From Rhodeus uyekii (Eukaryota > Chordata > Actinopteri > Cypriniformes > Acheilognathidae): 64,000 bases of DNA. Where the stretch lies: positions 671,001 through 735,000 of the forward strand of contig JAWRVZ010000041.1 of NCBI GenBank assembly GCA_037043235.1. Direction: 5' to 3'. The position numbers were made by a program, and so were the translations under genes. The notes beneath the pieces were generated by a model. That model saw only the letters and a program-made list of their open reading frames with translations, did no database searches and was not told where the DNA came from. Shown here piece after piece: positions 1-10,004 of the stretch (positions within the stretch are counted from its first letter, which is position 1; the number at the start of each line of letters is the position of its first letter).

Positions 1-724
1 CAACTAAAGTCAGAACTAACTGTGCGAAAAAGGGATAATTTCTGTAAACAGCACGGTAAACAAATCTTCATATTTACCAATAGTTTAGGTTGGTGCAAAA
101 CATCGACATCTTTAGTCGTTTTCGTGTAATACTCATAATGTGAACCGCATCACATTTCACCAAGTATTCCACAGCACAACCTCAGTTAATACTTACGCCA
201 ATTTTAATGATGATAAACATACGATGCGACGTTCTGCCAGCAACATCATCACTTTAAAAGTGTCAGTGGAGACTATCGTTGCACTCGATGCGTGTGCGTT
301 TAGTGAGTGTATACTTGGTTTTTTGAAACATCAGACCACAAGTTCATACGAAGGGCTAACGCAACCCTCCCCCCTCTCAAGAACATGTAACATACAAGGT
401 CCTAAACACCACCATGTTAAACTACTGCATTATGTGGGAGCTAGTGCAATTCAGACAGGTCTGGGATCAGTCGCAGCAGGCACGTAGCTACACAAAGAGA
501 TACAAATGAGCAGAGGAGCAGATCCTTTAAGGCCATTTCTCAAATGACGCTCAAAGTAAACAGCCTATGAAGTCCATTTCCTTCTTGAGCATTGTGGTTT
601 GATCTAACATCTCCGTCGGGTCTCTGGTAAGGGCGACGGGCGAGTGAAAGAGGGGGGCGTAGAAGGGCTCGGTGGGGTAGTTGCCGCCTCATGCGTTTTG
701 TTCTAAGCAGTCTGAGGGCAAAGG
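1..724 (-). other. 3' untranslated / downstream flank of spopl
   Basis: Sequence directly downstream of the spopl stop on the minus strand, presumably 3' UTR at least in part. I see no canonical AATAAA on the minus strand here, so the poly(A) site is unplaced and may lie outside the window. The open frame at 140-487 on the other strand resembles nothing I know. Confidence 0.4.
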
Positions 725-869
725 TCAGGACTGTTTTAGCCGTTTCCTAGGCAGACCAAAAGGGGTGCACTGGGCTGATGCGAGAGCGCGAAACGCCTCG
801 GCCACTAAGTGAGGATGGGACTGAATCATCGCTTTCCATCCTGCAGTCTCCATTATGTCTGCAGCATGA
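725..869 (-). CDS. spopl: spopl coding exon 10 (C-terminus, stop)
   Basis: It encodes HAADIMETAGWKAMIQSHPH, LVAEAFRALASAQCTPFGL and PRKRLKQS, then TGA. Acceptor ttttgcag|T. It lies 2.8 kb beyond exon 9, across an intron containing nested hAT elements. It reads open only when joined in phase, so it is easily missed by ORF calling. Confidence 0.95.
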
Positions 870-3800
870 CTGCAAAAGAGCAAAAACAAGCCTTATCTAT
901 GAATGACATAACATTCATTACACACACTGATGAAATGGAGTCAAATAATCTGGGATTTTTATTAATTCAGTGAAATCGTGTTAATTAAAAAGAATGTTCT
1001 GGGTTGAAAACAAGTTAAGCTCTATCCACAGCATCTGCGGTTTAGAAAAATATATAAATCACATCTACAGTACAGTAACGGTGCGAAACGCTCTGGAGAA
1101 TCATCTAAGAATGAGGATTAAATCAATTAGGATTCAAGCAAAGAAATCTATAGCTTTTCAAACGATTTTAAAATTAACTTTTAATTTTCTATTCATTCTA
1201 TTTCTTTATAGAATGATTTTTGAAGGATCATGTCACACTGAAGCCTGGAGTAATGACGCTGAAAATTCAGCTTAACCATCCACAGAAATAAATTACATTA
1301 TCAAGCATATTAAAATAGAAAACAAATTCAAGGTCGTAATGCATTTTATATTAATCAAATCTTCTTTAAAAAAAGAATCTTACTGACACCAAACTTTTGA
1401 ACTTTTGTTCAGGTATATGCATAACTTCTTAAGTTGAATTTAATACCTTTTACTACCTTCAAAAAATTTTTTAATACCAGCATGAATGCAACTCTCTCGA
1501 GCTGACACAACCATCCTCCAAAAAAAATTAATATGAATGTGCATCTGTTTTTTGTTTTTTTAAGGATTGGTTGAGGCTCTAGTTCAGGGGTCGCCAACGT
1601 GGTGCCCGCGGGCACCAGGTCGCCCCCAAGGACCACATGAGTCGCCCGCGGGCCTGTTCTAAAAATAGCTCTAGTGTGCCGTGAGAGATCGTCAGGTGTG
1701 CCGCGGAAAATTATTCAATTTCACCTAATTTTTCAAAAAAAAAAACATTTTGAGCGACTGCAAGCGTCAATGGTGCGCGTCTGTTGTGATGTTACGTCTG
1801 ACACCGACGCTCCGAAGCTTGCTTCAAACTCGAACGGGCTTTGCAATGAACCACTGCTTCGGAGCTTGTATCATTACGTCACTAGTCACGTGAAAATGAC
1901 GTTTGAAGCAAACACACTGCTTCACTCCGGCAGTGAACCACCTGACTGCTCTGACAGCCCGATTCAGTGTTGACGGGTTTCAAACCTGGCGGCTGTATTT
2001 CTTATAAAAGTGAAACCAAACCGTGGGTTGCAGTAGACGGTGTTTGCATTTGCGTTATTGTTGAGAGTGGATTGAGTTTATTTCAGTGTTGTATATTCAA
2101 AGCAATATATCCTCATTTATATCAGCTTTCTAAACTGTTTTTGTGTACACCTGCATCTGTTCCATGCGAGAAAATGTTCTCTAAAGCTGGCGAAATAGTA
2201 AAAAAGAAAAAGACAAATCACCTTTCACCAAAGACTGGAGAAAATATTTTTTCTGAATAAAAACCATACCATTTCATGAACACTCGCGTTATTTTTTAAC
2301 ATCTTCGGTTGGTGGTGTGCGTTGTGATTTTATTCAATGAAAATATGTGCCGTGGCTCAAAAAAGGTTGAAAAACACTGGAATACAGGACAGACATGGTG
2401 CAACGTAGTGCATGATTTGTTAAAAATTGTTAGTGGCTGGTAAAAATCTTGTAGAAGTGATCATTTGAAAATGTAAATACTTGCAGAGATTTAGAGAAAT
2501 AAAGTGTTGCACATTGATAGGTTTCCTACCTTGTATAATTATTGTGAGAAATCATTAACATGATCAGTGTCTTCACATAGATGAATATCATTAATTATTA
2601 ATAATGACATATAATTAAAGGTAAATTCAGCAAATTTGATATTTCGGAAGTGTGTATCAAACTGGTAGCCCTTTGCATTAATCGGTATCCAAGAAGTAGC
2701 CCTCAGTTTCAAAAAGGTTGGCGACCCCTGCTCTAGTTGAACAATAGGACGAACAGCCCTGCTTTGTCTATGGTCTTTTAAAATATGGTGCAATACCAAA
2801 TCTGATCATGTAATCGGACTTATCCTTGCCTAAAGCGATGTCGGCGTCAGAAACATTTCTAAACAGCTCTCCAAGAGTGGTGTTTAAGTGCTAGGTCTAA
2901 ACACTAGGGATGTGCCTTTTGACTAATTTGTTAATCGTTTAAACAAAATATTTGTAACTGATTAAACAACTAGTCTAAAAGTAAGAAACCTCAGAAGACT
3001 CGCAGTTTTCTTGCTCGCAGTGTAGCGGTGCATTGTAATGGGATCGCGCGTGAACAAACACCACCTCATGTGATATCGCTCAGGTCCTGATCTCAACATA
3101 AATAAATCCACGCGAAAAGAAAGACCTGCACAAAAAAATTTGGCTTGAAAATTTAATACCTCCTCAAATTTCGTTTATTACTTTTTAATGGCCTTAATTT
3201 TGGCTAATTTAATTTACTACCTTTTACTACCCTGTCGTGTCAAATAAATAAAAGATAGCTGAATTTTTTTATTACTTAAGCTGTAATGTTGTCTGACTTT
3301 TTATGGGTTACCAGTAAAGAGTACTGGTAACCCATAACCAGAAGTTCAACTATCTGTACCAAACTTATTCCTACTTTCCATGTTAAAAAAGAAGAAAAAT
3401 GCGCCACAGTTAACAAATGCAACAAATGCTGTTGTTAGCGTCTAATTATCATTGAACCGTTTATTCCGTTCAAACTTGCAATACAATAAGCACGTGTTTT
3501 TGTGCCAAGGTAAATTAAGAAAAAGAAAAAAACTCCCCCACAGGCTGTAAATCATTTGGTTAAGAGGTAGCCTAGTCACATAATTACTGAGCAAACTGGA
3601 GCTTCCTGCTATATACAGATGTGTTGGGTGCTTTTTATTTGCCAAGGACTGGTAACATGTTGGCACACGTACTTGCTATTCCAGTTCTTCCCATCTTTAC
3701 AGCCCAGCTGTCTAAGAACACTGCATCTGATGGAAGAGCACAGAGAAGAATTCACACAGAGCTCCCAGAATGCACTGCAGTTACGGCTGTCACCATTAGG

Positions 3801-6800
3801 ACAAATGAAGAATTTAGCAGCTGATTTGGTCTCATACAAATGATTTAAATTAATATCGCTGTCAGCTTTGCTTTTAATCAGTCATTTATTCAAAGTGAAA
3901 CTGGGACCACAATAAACTGGTATGATTTCTTTATCATCATCATTAGATTATTTCTCTCATCATGCATCCCATTAAGACAACTCATGAGCCATTAAATTTG
4001 CTAATATTTGCAAAGTAAATAATAATCTTTAAGTGTTCAGTCGACATGAGTTGTAAAGTCTTATTAGAGATGAAATGTTTGTACTTGCCTATTAATGAAG
4101 TCTATGGCTTGTGCTTTCAGCTGCTCTGCGCTGTGCAGGTCAGCCAGAATGAGGATGTCGGCCACATTTTCTACAGATAAACTGTTACAGAGAGCCTCCT
4201 CACATAATACCTTTAACCTTTCCAAGGCATACTAAAGAGAAAGAGAAACGGACAGTAGGGTCACAGACAGCATAACAACAATACAGGCTTTCCTGGCAAC
4301 GCCAAGGTCATGGGTTCGATTCCCAGGGAAAGCAAGAACTGATTAGAATGTTTCTTGAATGTAATGAATCGCTTTGGATAAAAGCATTTGTCAAATGCAT
4401 AAATGTAAATAAAACAACACTTGCCTTGTCTGCAGCAGCTAACAGGTTGTCGGCCATTTTCTCCAGGTTAGGAGCTTTACCAGTGTAAATAAATACCATC
4501 ATTTCCCTAAATACATCCGGTTCCACATCACTGATGTCCACACGGTTCTGCAATTGGGTGGAGAAAAAACCCTAATGAACTAAAAATCTGGTTCTAAAAT
4601 CTCAAAATATTAATTGCAGAAAATGGCAAGTTTTAAAATATTTTTTTAATAAATAATAACTAAAAAGAAAATCTATATGAATATATAATATATATAAAAA
4701 TATAAATAAATCTATATTAATATATTATTATATATTAGTGTGATAATATACTATTTACTTAAATTTTGTAAAAAATAGAATTTATTTGGAATTTTTTATT
4801 TGCATAATGTTTTATAAAAAAATATATATAAATAAATCTATAATAATAGCTTTTATTCACGTAGTGTGCATCTTTTCACTTACTTTTTTACTTTCCTCCA
4901 TTTTGTGTTCAAACATAGCATTGAATACTGGCGACCTCGCTGTCAAAGGAAAGGAGAATCATATGTGTGTTAAGTACTGCCAAAATTCATCCCGTGCCTC
5001 ATTATCATTTCACTGAACGCTCTCTATTGTCTTTTTAGCAATGCAAAATCTGGGTCCAGCCCAAGCGTCTGTCACTGCTGTGTTCGGATGACTGAGCTCA
5101 CCTGCCAGTATGGATTTGTGCGCTTTGAACTCTTGCCCTCCTACGAACAAGCTGCAGTCCGTGAACCTCGAGCCTTCCCACAGGTTACCCAGGTCATCCG
5201 AAAGCTGACACTCCGGAACCTTCAGCATGTTCGTGTTCGACTGACCAGAGATGTTTACCGAGTCCTGGACCACACTCACCTAAACAAACGAGTCATTGGT
5301 CTGAAATGGGGACGTTTTCATACCAAAACGTGATTTATTATAAAGTAGAACCCCGACTTACGAAAAGCTCTACGTACAAAAAGTTCGACGTACGCTAAAA
5401 GATTTTGCGGGGTTTTTTTCGCCCGAGTAACGACAAAATGATAGAGATGCGAAAAACAAAATCTCGGCCGAGTTTTGTTTTGAAATTCGCACACCACTGA
5501 CCCATAAACTCGCACCAATCGTCCCGCTCTCCCATTGGCTGTCTCCCGGCTCGGACGCTAGCTTTCGTTGCAGCATCCTGCTCTCCTATTGGTCAGCATT
5601 GCTCCCACCAGCCTCTGCATAGCGGCGTTCAATGTTGCCAACTTAGCGTCTTTTCTTTAGCGCTATATTTAGCGAGTTTTCCGACCACTCCAGTGACAAT
5701 TTTTCCCAAAAGCGACTAGAGACAAATCTAGCGACTTTATCTGGAGTTATTGGCGACTTTTGGAGACTTTCTGAATGCACATATTGCTCTCTTACTCTTC
5801 CCTGTCAGCAGCGAGTGCTGCTGTGAATCCCCTCCCCCGCTGACAGGAAGATCTCTCCGCAACCGCAGTTGACAGTAAGATCTGAAGTGAAAAGGGAGAT
5901 AATTGCAAAGTATGAAGCTGGGATTGCATCCTGTGCAATATGTGGTGTTTTCGTAGGGCTTGGAACGGATTACGCAATTTACATGTAAAAGCCTGACCGA
6001 CTTACGAAAAGATTGACTTACGAAGCCAAACTCGGAACGGATTGTTTTCGTAAGTCGGGGTTCTACTGTACGTGAAACGTTACATGTTACGTTACCTCAC
6101 AGAACAGAGTGAGCTTGTCATCAGGAAGAAGACCGTTAGCTTCATCCAGCAAGAAATCTCTCCTGATGAACTTCTTGAAGCCCCAGTCCTTTCCCTGGAC
6201 GAAGCGGTAGGCTCTTTGGCTTTCTAAAGTGTGGGGAGAAAACAGAAGCACAAATACACATAAAAACATTTAGTTACTCCACAGAATCAAACTCAATCCT
6301 CTAAGCGTCCAGAAAACTCTTACCCATGGCTTTAGTTTCTTCTCTTTTGGCGTTCAGTAAAGAAAACTTGAACTTTGCTCTCACTTCACTTTTTGGGCAA
6401 CTGACAAGCAATAAGTATAGAGAGAGATAATCTTTACTCTCATCATCCAGCCCCTTTGGGTTCACTCGTAAACACCTACAGGAAAAAAAAGTGTGTTAAA
6501 AATGTGTGTGTGTGCATTTGTTAAATTTAATTGTGTATATGTAGACGTTTTTCTGGATGTTTGTCCTTATAAAAAGCGCTGTTTAATAACAAAAAATTGG
6601 GCAATCCAAAAAATATATGTTTTATAGACAAGTTGCATATGTATGTATTAGGGACGCTAATGATTAAGTGTCGTTTAAGCAAGGTCATGCTCCTGCTCAA
6701 ACACAAAACATGTAAAGCACACAGCAGGGAAAATGAAGAGAGCGCATTTGGTACCATTGTTTACCATATTTGGTACCGTTTTACGTTAAAAGGCTAGAGT

Positions 6801-8517
6801 TACATCATGTGCATTCAGTCTTGTTTTCTGCAATTGTAAGTTGCAATATTGTGTTTAGGCCAATATATATTGGATTTATTTCATACAGGATGCATTTGGT
6901 TAAGAATTAAAGCAGTATAAAGCAGGCCGGTGATCTTCAGCTTCAGTGCATGCAGCTCAAACAGTAATGCACAACTAATAATAACTATGTTTGGGACTGT
7001 CATATTCAATTACATTATAATGAGAATACTATTTTAATAAATCATTGTGAATTCATTGGGTTTAGTTGCCATGTTTCATTACGTTGCTCCAAGAAGAGCG
7101 CATCCACGACAGAAGTTACACATTCTGACTAGCAAGCATCTGAGGCGGCGTTAGTGGCACATTGTATTGTATGCGATTATTAAATATGTAATTTAATTAA
7201 ATGATCAATGACATCGACTCATTTTACAATCCTACTAGCCTTTTATTTACACTAAAACTTGGCGAGGAACATTTAAGCAGTTATATACTGCAGTATTAAG
7301 GCTAACGATTAATTGATAGTTAATTTAAACAAAGATCGATCATGGGAATTTGTGTCAATCAACATCCCTAGTATGCATGTATATACACTCACACACAATA
7401 AAATTTCATAAAATGATTAAGTGTCGTAATAAAAAAAAAAGCATGTATCCATTCGCAGTCATAAGCAGACTTATTTTTAAACCAATTCAAAAGCATGGAC
7501 AACACTGCTTCTGAACAACCACCTATATTCACATAATACATAAAAACGTAAAAAATACGTAAAATTCATTTACACAATAAGAATGTTTTCAGAGCCTGTA
7601 AACACAAACTTTTGAAAAAGTGCATGTTTTTGAAAACAGCTATACAAATACGAATATAAGAATACTGCAATATGAATACCGATATTGTCTCAGCATAAAC
7701 TATGAAAAAGTAAATTTGCGAAAATTGTGCCGTCATGCGCATGTGTATTGTGTGTTCAGTCTATAGTGACAACGTGCAACAAAATACAAGGTTTTTAATC
7801 ATTTTCGCAGATCCGTTTGAAAGGGGATCGCTTTGATAACATTGCTGTCGGCGCGAAAATTAAAAACCATTCAGTTTTTAGCACTTTGTTGTACAAACGC
7901 ACACTAGAATAATATCACTTTAATATCTCTTTAGTAATTTTTGAGAAGCACTCACACTGCAGGACTGCGATTAAAAATGTCTGATACTTTCAGAAAAAGA
8001 AAATAAATATTTTACGATGCGTGAAATTTGTCCCAAATGGCTCAGTGTAAACCCAACCTAAATCAAAATGAGCCACGTTGCTTTCACAGACAAAGATATT
8101 TGGAAAGGTCAAAGCTGTATTTGTGCGTGCGATTGTGTTTGTTTGGACAGGATGGCGGGGAATTTGAGAGAAGAATTACGAGGACACTCGAGAGCTGTCG
8201 ACAACATTCAGAACACGGTGAAACATACCATTTCATCTTATCGTTGGGTCCCGAGGAGAAGGTTGAGCTCCTCACAACTTCTCCCATCTCCTCCCGGCAG
8301 AAGCTGAAGTTGTTAATCGTCCACATGTAGGAAAACTTCACGACTTTTACCTGCCGATAAAAATAAAACACACAGAGGGACATTTAGGACTCGCTTTCTA
8401 AACTCTTTCACTCATTCTCTGTCGCTCAGTCTCTCTCACCTGTGTATAACACCAGCTCTCCGCCACAGGTCCTGATGTCATTTCTCCTGGGGGAGGGGGT
8501 GTGGGAACCCGTGACAT
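725..8517 (-). CDS. spopl: SPOPL, speckle-type POZ protein-like (complete gene, 10 coding exons)
   Basis: Nuclear/cytosolic substrate adaptor for cullin-3 RING ubiquitin ligases: the MATH domain binds degrons, BTB binds CUL3, BACK controls self-association. Exons in transcript order: 8440-8517, 8229-8350, 6324-6475, 6096-6223, 5102-5279, 4884-4939, 4425-4547, 4089-4231, 3673-3726, 725-869. They sum to 1,179 nt with all phases matching, giving 392 residues, the length of human SPOPL. MATH is about residues 31-161 (KVVKFSYMWTINNFSFCREE, then RAYRFVQGKDWGFKKF), BTB about 200-297 (RFTDCSLFVGGQEFKAHKSI, RSPVFNAMFEHKMEESKK), BACK from about 300. The C-terminal PRKRLKQS is a nuclear localisation signal. 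The insert CSVLRQLGCKDGKNWN at about 327-345 distinguishes SPOPL from SPOP. The start ATG is at 8517 and the stop TGA at 727-725. Two introns use GC donors. Upstream noncoding exons were not resolved. Confidence 0.97.
1577..2738. mobile_element. hAT-family DNA transposon (outer element) with 8-bp TSD
   Basis: Termini CAGGGGTCGCCAAC (from 1585) and GTTGGCGACCCCTG (to 2730) are inverted repeats. They are flanked by identical 8-bp duplications CTCTAGTT at 1577-1584 and 2731-2738. Eight-base duplications and CAGGG termini identify the hAT superfamily. It lies in the last spopl intron and contains a second, nested hAT remnant. Its own transposase is not recognisable. Confidence 0.85.
1671..2379 (+). 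mobile_element. Nested, left-truncated hAT element with hATC dimerisation-domain remnant
   Basis: The right end GGTTGAAAAACACTG (to 2379) is a hAT terminus in another family's style. The matching left terminus is missing and only subterminal GTGTGCCGTGAG remains near 1675. The frame at about 1967-2260 contains TPASVPCEKMFSKAGEIVKK followed by TNHLSPKT. This is the C-terminal hAT dimerisation motif (usually P-S-S/A-x-x-x-E-R-x-F-S-x-A-G). Only the transposase C-terminus survives, so the copy is dead. Confidence 0.75.
3673..3726 (-). CDS. spopl: spopl coding exon 9 (54-nt SPOPL-specific cassette)
   Basis: It encodes CSVLRQLGCKDGKNWNS, the insert found in SPOPL but not SPOP. Acceptor ccatcag|A, donor AGCAA|gtacgt. 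Length 54 with matching phases, so skipping keeps the frame. In SPOPL this insert in BACK is reported to weaken higher-order self-assembly relative to SPOP. Confidence 0.94.
4089..4231 (-). CDS. spopl: spopl coding exon 8 (BACK), followed by a second GC donor
   Basis: It encodes YALERLKVLCEEALCNSLSV and ENVADILILADLHSAEQLKA, ending in DFIN plus two bases of the next codon. Acceptor ctttag|TAT; the donor AATAG|gcaagt is GC-type. Confidence 0.95.
4287..4410 (+). repeat. tRNA-derived SINE, copy A (inside a 193-bp spopl intron)
   Basis: It contains the B-box-like GGTTCGATTCC at 4313-4323 and the tail CGCTTTGGATAAAAGCATTT, a 3' module widespread in fish SINEs. Related copies lie at 58231-58378 (minus) and 62590-62743 (plus). 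It makes up most of the intron between coding exons 7 and 8 of spopl and ends about 14 bases from that intron's GC donor. Confidence 0.7.
4425..4547 (-). CDS. spopl: spopl coding exon 7 (BTB), followed by a GC donor
   Basis: It encodes NRVDISDVEPDVFREMMVF then IYTGKAPNLEKMADNLLAAA, ending at DK. Acceptor attgcag|AAC. The donor reads GACAAG|gcaagt, a GC-AG intron with otherwise consensus context. The 193-bp intron that follows carries a SINE. Confidence 0.95.
4884..4939 (-). CDS. spopl: spopl coding exon 6 (56-nt BTB microexon)
   Basis: It encodes RSPVFNAMFEHKMEESKK. Acceptor ttgacag|CG, donor AAA|gtaagt. It carries HKME where SPOP and human SPOPL have HEME, a charge reversal in an otherwise nearly invariant BTB segment. 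Too short to show as an open frame, but it bridges its neighbours exactly. Confidence 0.95.
5102..5279 (-). CDS. spopl: spopl coding exon 5 (MATH-BTB linker and BTB start)
   Basis: It encodes VSVVQDSVNISGQSNTNMLK and then LWEGSRFTDCSLFVGGQEF, ending at KSILA. The acceptor is tttag|GTG and the donor GGCAG|gtgagc. Confidence 0.95.
5343..6067. mobile_element. Pogo/Tigger-like nonautonomous DNA element
   Basis: Left AGTAGAACCCCGACTTACGA and right TCGTAAGTCGGGGTTCTACT are long inverted repeats, flanked by TA on both sides. TA target and CAG-type ends fit pogo/Tigger-like mariner relatives; the first base on the left has mutated. No transposase is readable. The interior at about 5630-5770 (TTGCCAACTTAGCG...) matches the hAT MITE at 40018-40256, indicating a nested insertion. 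It lies in a spopl intron. Confidence 0.7.
6096..6223 (-). CDS. spopl: spopl coding exon 4 (end of MATH)
   Basis: It encodes SQRAYRFVQGKDWGFKKFI and RRDFLLDEANGLLPDDKL. This includes the conserved substrate-groove segment YRFVQGKDWGFKKF. Donor GAG|gtaacg, phase 0. Confidence 0.96.
6324..6475 (-). CDS. spopl: spopl coding exon 3 (MATH domain)
   Basis: It encodes CLRVNPKGLDDESKDYLSLY and LLLVSCPKSEVRAKFKFSLL, the MATH core. Acceptor cctgtag|G, donor ATGG|gtaaga (phase 1). Confidence 0.95.
6641..7378. mobile_element. hAT-like nonautonomous element with imperfect 8-bp TSD
   Basis: Ends TAGGGACG (from 6649) and CATCCCTA (to 7370) are short imperfect inverted repeats. They are flanked by GTATGTAT (6641-6648) and GTATGCAT (7371-7378), an 8-bp duplication with one difference. 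A similar left end, TAGGGATGTGCC, occurs near 2905. No coding capacity is visible. Located in the spopl intron between coding exons 2 and 3. Confidence 0.6.
8229..8350 (-). CDS. spopl: spopl coding exon 2 (MATH domain start)
   Basis: It encodes VKVVKFSYMWTINNFSF and EEMGEVVRSSTFSSGPNDKM, the first MATH strands. Acceptor cggcag|GTA, donor TG|gtatgt (phase 2). Confidence 0.95.
8440..8517 (-). CDS. spopl: spopl coding exon 1 (residues 1-26)
   Basis: It encodes MSRVPTPPPPGEM followed by TSGPVAESWCYTQ, the N-terminal leader of SPOP/SPOPL. The donor is CAG|gtgaga and the exon ends in phase 0. A second in-frame ATG at codon 13 is a conceivable alternative start, but the family starts at the first. 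Confidence 0.95.
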
Positions 8518-9099
8518 GGCCTGCTTTCACGCTTCCACGTCCCTGATTTAGCTCACTGCTCAGCCTGCACACAAAATCAAAACAAGTCTGAGAGTCAATA
8601 TGATTTCCCAATACAAGAACTGGTTACAATCACAAGCCAGCTCTCTTAAAATGTCTATAAATAAGTAGACTGAGGTACACATTAGGTCACAGTTTATATA
8701 TAGTGGTTGCTAAGCATTCAATCGTAATTTAGTTAGTATTCTGCTAAAACTAAATTTTGGCATTTTCTGAAAAAGAAACTTGTCTGTGCAAAACCCATTT
8801 AGATTTATTCATTGATTTCTAGCGTTTCTCTGTGATTGCTAGAGTGTTCTGGGATATGTGGCTCAAGCCCATCCTACAATGTAAGTAGCTTTAACATTTT
8901 ATCAATTGCCTCGAAATACGTAACTTAGAAAAGTCAATAATGTTCAAAAGATTGCAGTATGTATTTTTAAAAAGTCTCATGCTCACTAAGGCTGCAGTTA
9001 TTTGATCGCAAATACAGTTACAACATTTTATTACTACAATTTAAAATAACTACTTTGTATTGCAATACATTGTACAACAATTTATTCCTGTGATACAAA

Positions 9100-9370
9100 G
9101 CTAAATGTTCGGCATCATGACTCTTCAGTGTCACATGATCCTTCAGAAATCATTCTAATATGCTGATTTGATGCTCAAGAAACATTTCGTACTTAATGTT
9201 TTAATAAAAAAAATGTGCATTTTTTTCAGGACTCTTTGATGAACCGAAAGTTGAAAATAACAACATAATGCATCTAGTGTTACTTTCGATCAATTAAACG
9301 GATCCTTGCAGAATAAAAGCATCAATTTCTTTAAAAAAATATCTTACTGACCCCAAACTTTTAAAAAGTA
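9100..9370 (-). repeat. Recurrent dispersed repeat (also at 1.2, 17.8, 37.7 and 57.1 kb)
   Basis: The block contains TGATCCTTCAGAAATCATTC and CTTCAGTGTCACATGATCC. Recognisable copies in either orientation occur at about 1090-1330, 17590-17990, 37600-37810 and 56630-57120. They share the core GGATCATGTGACACTGAAG and the phrase CCAAACTTTTGAA. This looks like an old nonautonomous DNA element of cyprinid type; the family name is not certain. Confidence 0.55.
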
Positions 9371-10004
9371 TTGTAGATGGTGAAGTTTAATACTTATTAT
9401 GGTTAGAACCAATACTAATACATTTACACAATCAGTAATGGCAAAAACAGCAAAACAGGAGGTCATTGAAAACGCATGAATCCAAAGAATACCTTATATT
9501 CAGAGATCAGCGGCTTGTGTTTCCATGTCATCCCTGGGCTCAAGCTCAGAGACAGCCGTCAGAGTGACAGGAAACAATGACTAGCAGTGCATTCTGACCT
9601 CAGCCTCAAAACAAGCCATCCTAAACACAAAGACGCAGAATTACCTTCACATGCAGCCAAAAAACAGCACAACTTTAGAGCATTTAACTTGGAAATAAAA
9701 ACAATAGAGCATACAGTACAAAATCAATCGATGACATTTGTTACATAATGCTGATTCACACAGAACACAACCTGCCCATTAGTTTGAAAAAACACAAACA
9801 GAGAATTGCAAGCGATGCCAACAACCTGAGAATTAAACAACCAAAATTTGAAACTAATATTTTTGTTAAAACTTTATTTTTGTCCATAAAATTTTTTTTT
9901 TGTGTATGCATAATATACATATGCATTACATATACACACATTAATGTCGTGTGTATGTCAGTTATTCAAGTAATAGCTATATGCTGTGTGTGTGTGTGTG
10001 TATA

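Noticed and set aside
140..487. A 115-residue plus-strand frame near the left edge
   Set aside because: No recognised domain, no splice context, and it lies antisense to the spopl 3' flank.
4287..4410. A tRNA gene, from the GGTTCGATTCC box
   Set aside because: No cloverleaf can be closed. The fish SINE tail and two related copies identify a tRNA-derived SINE.
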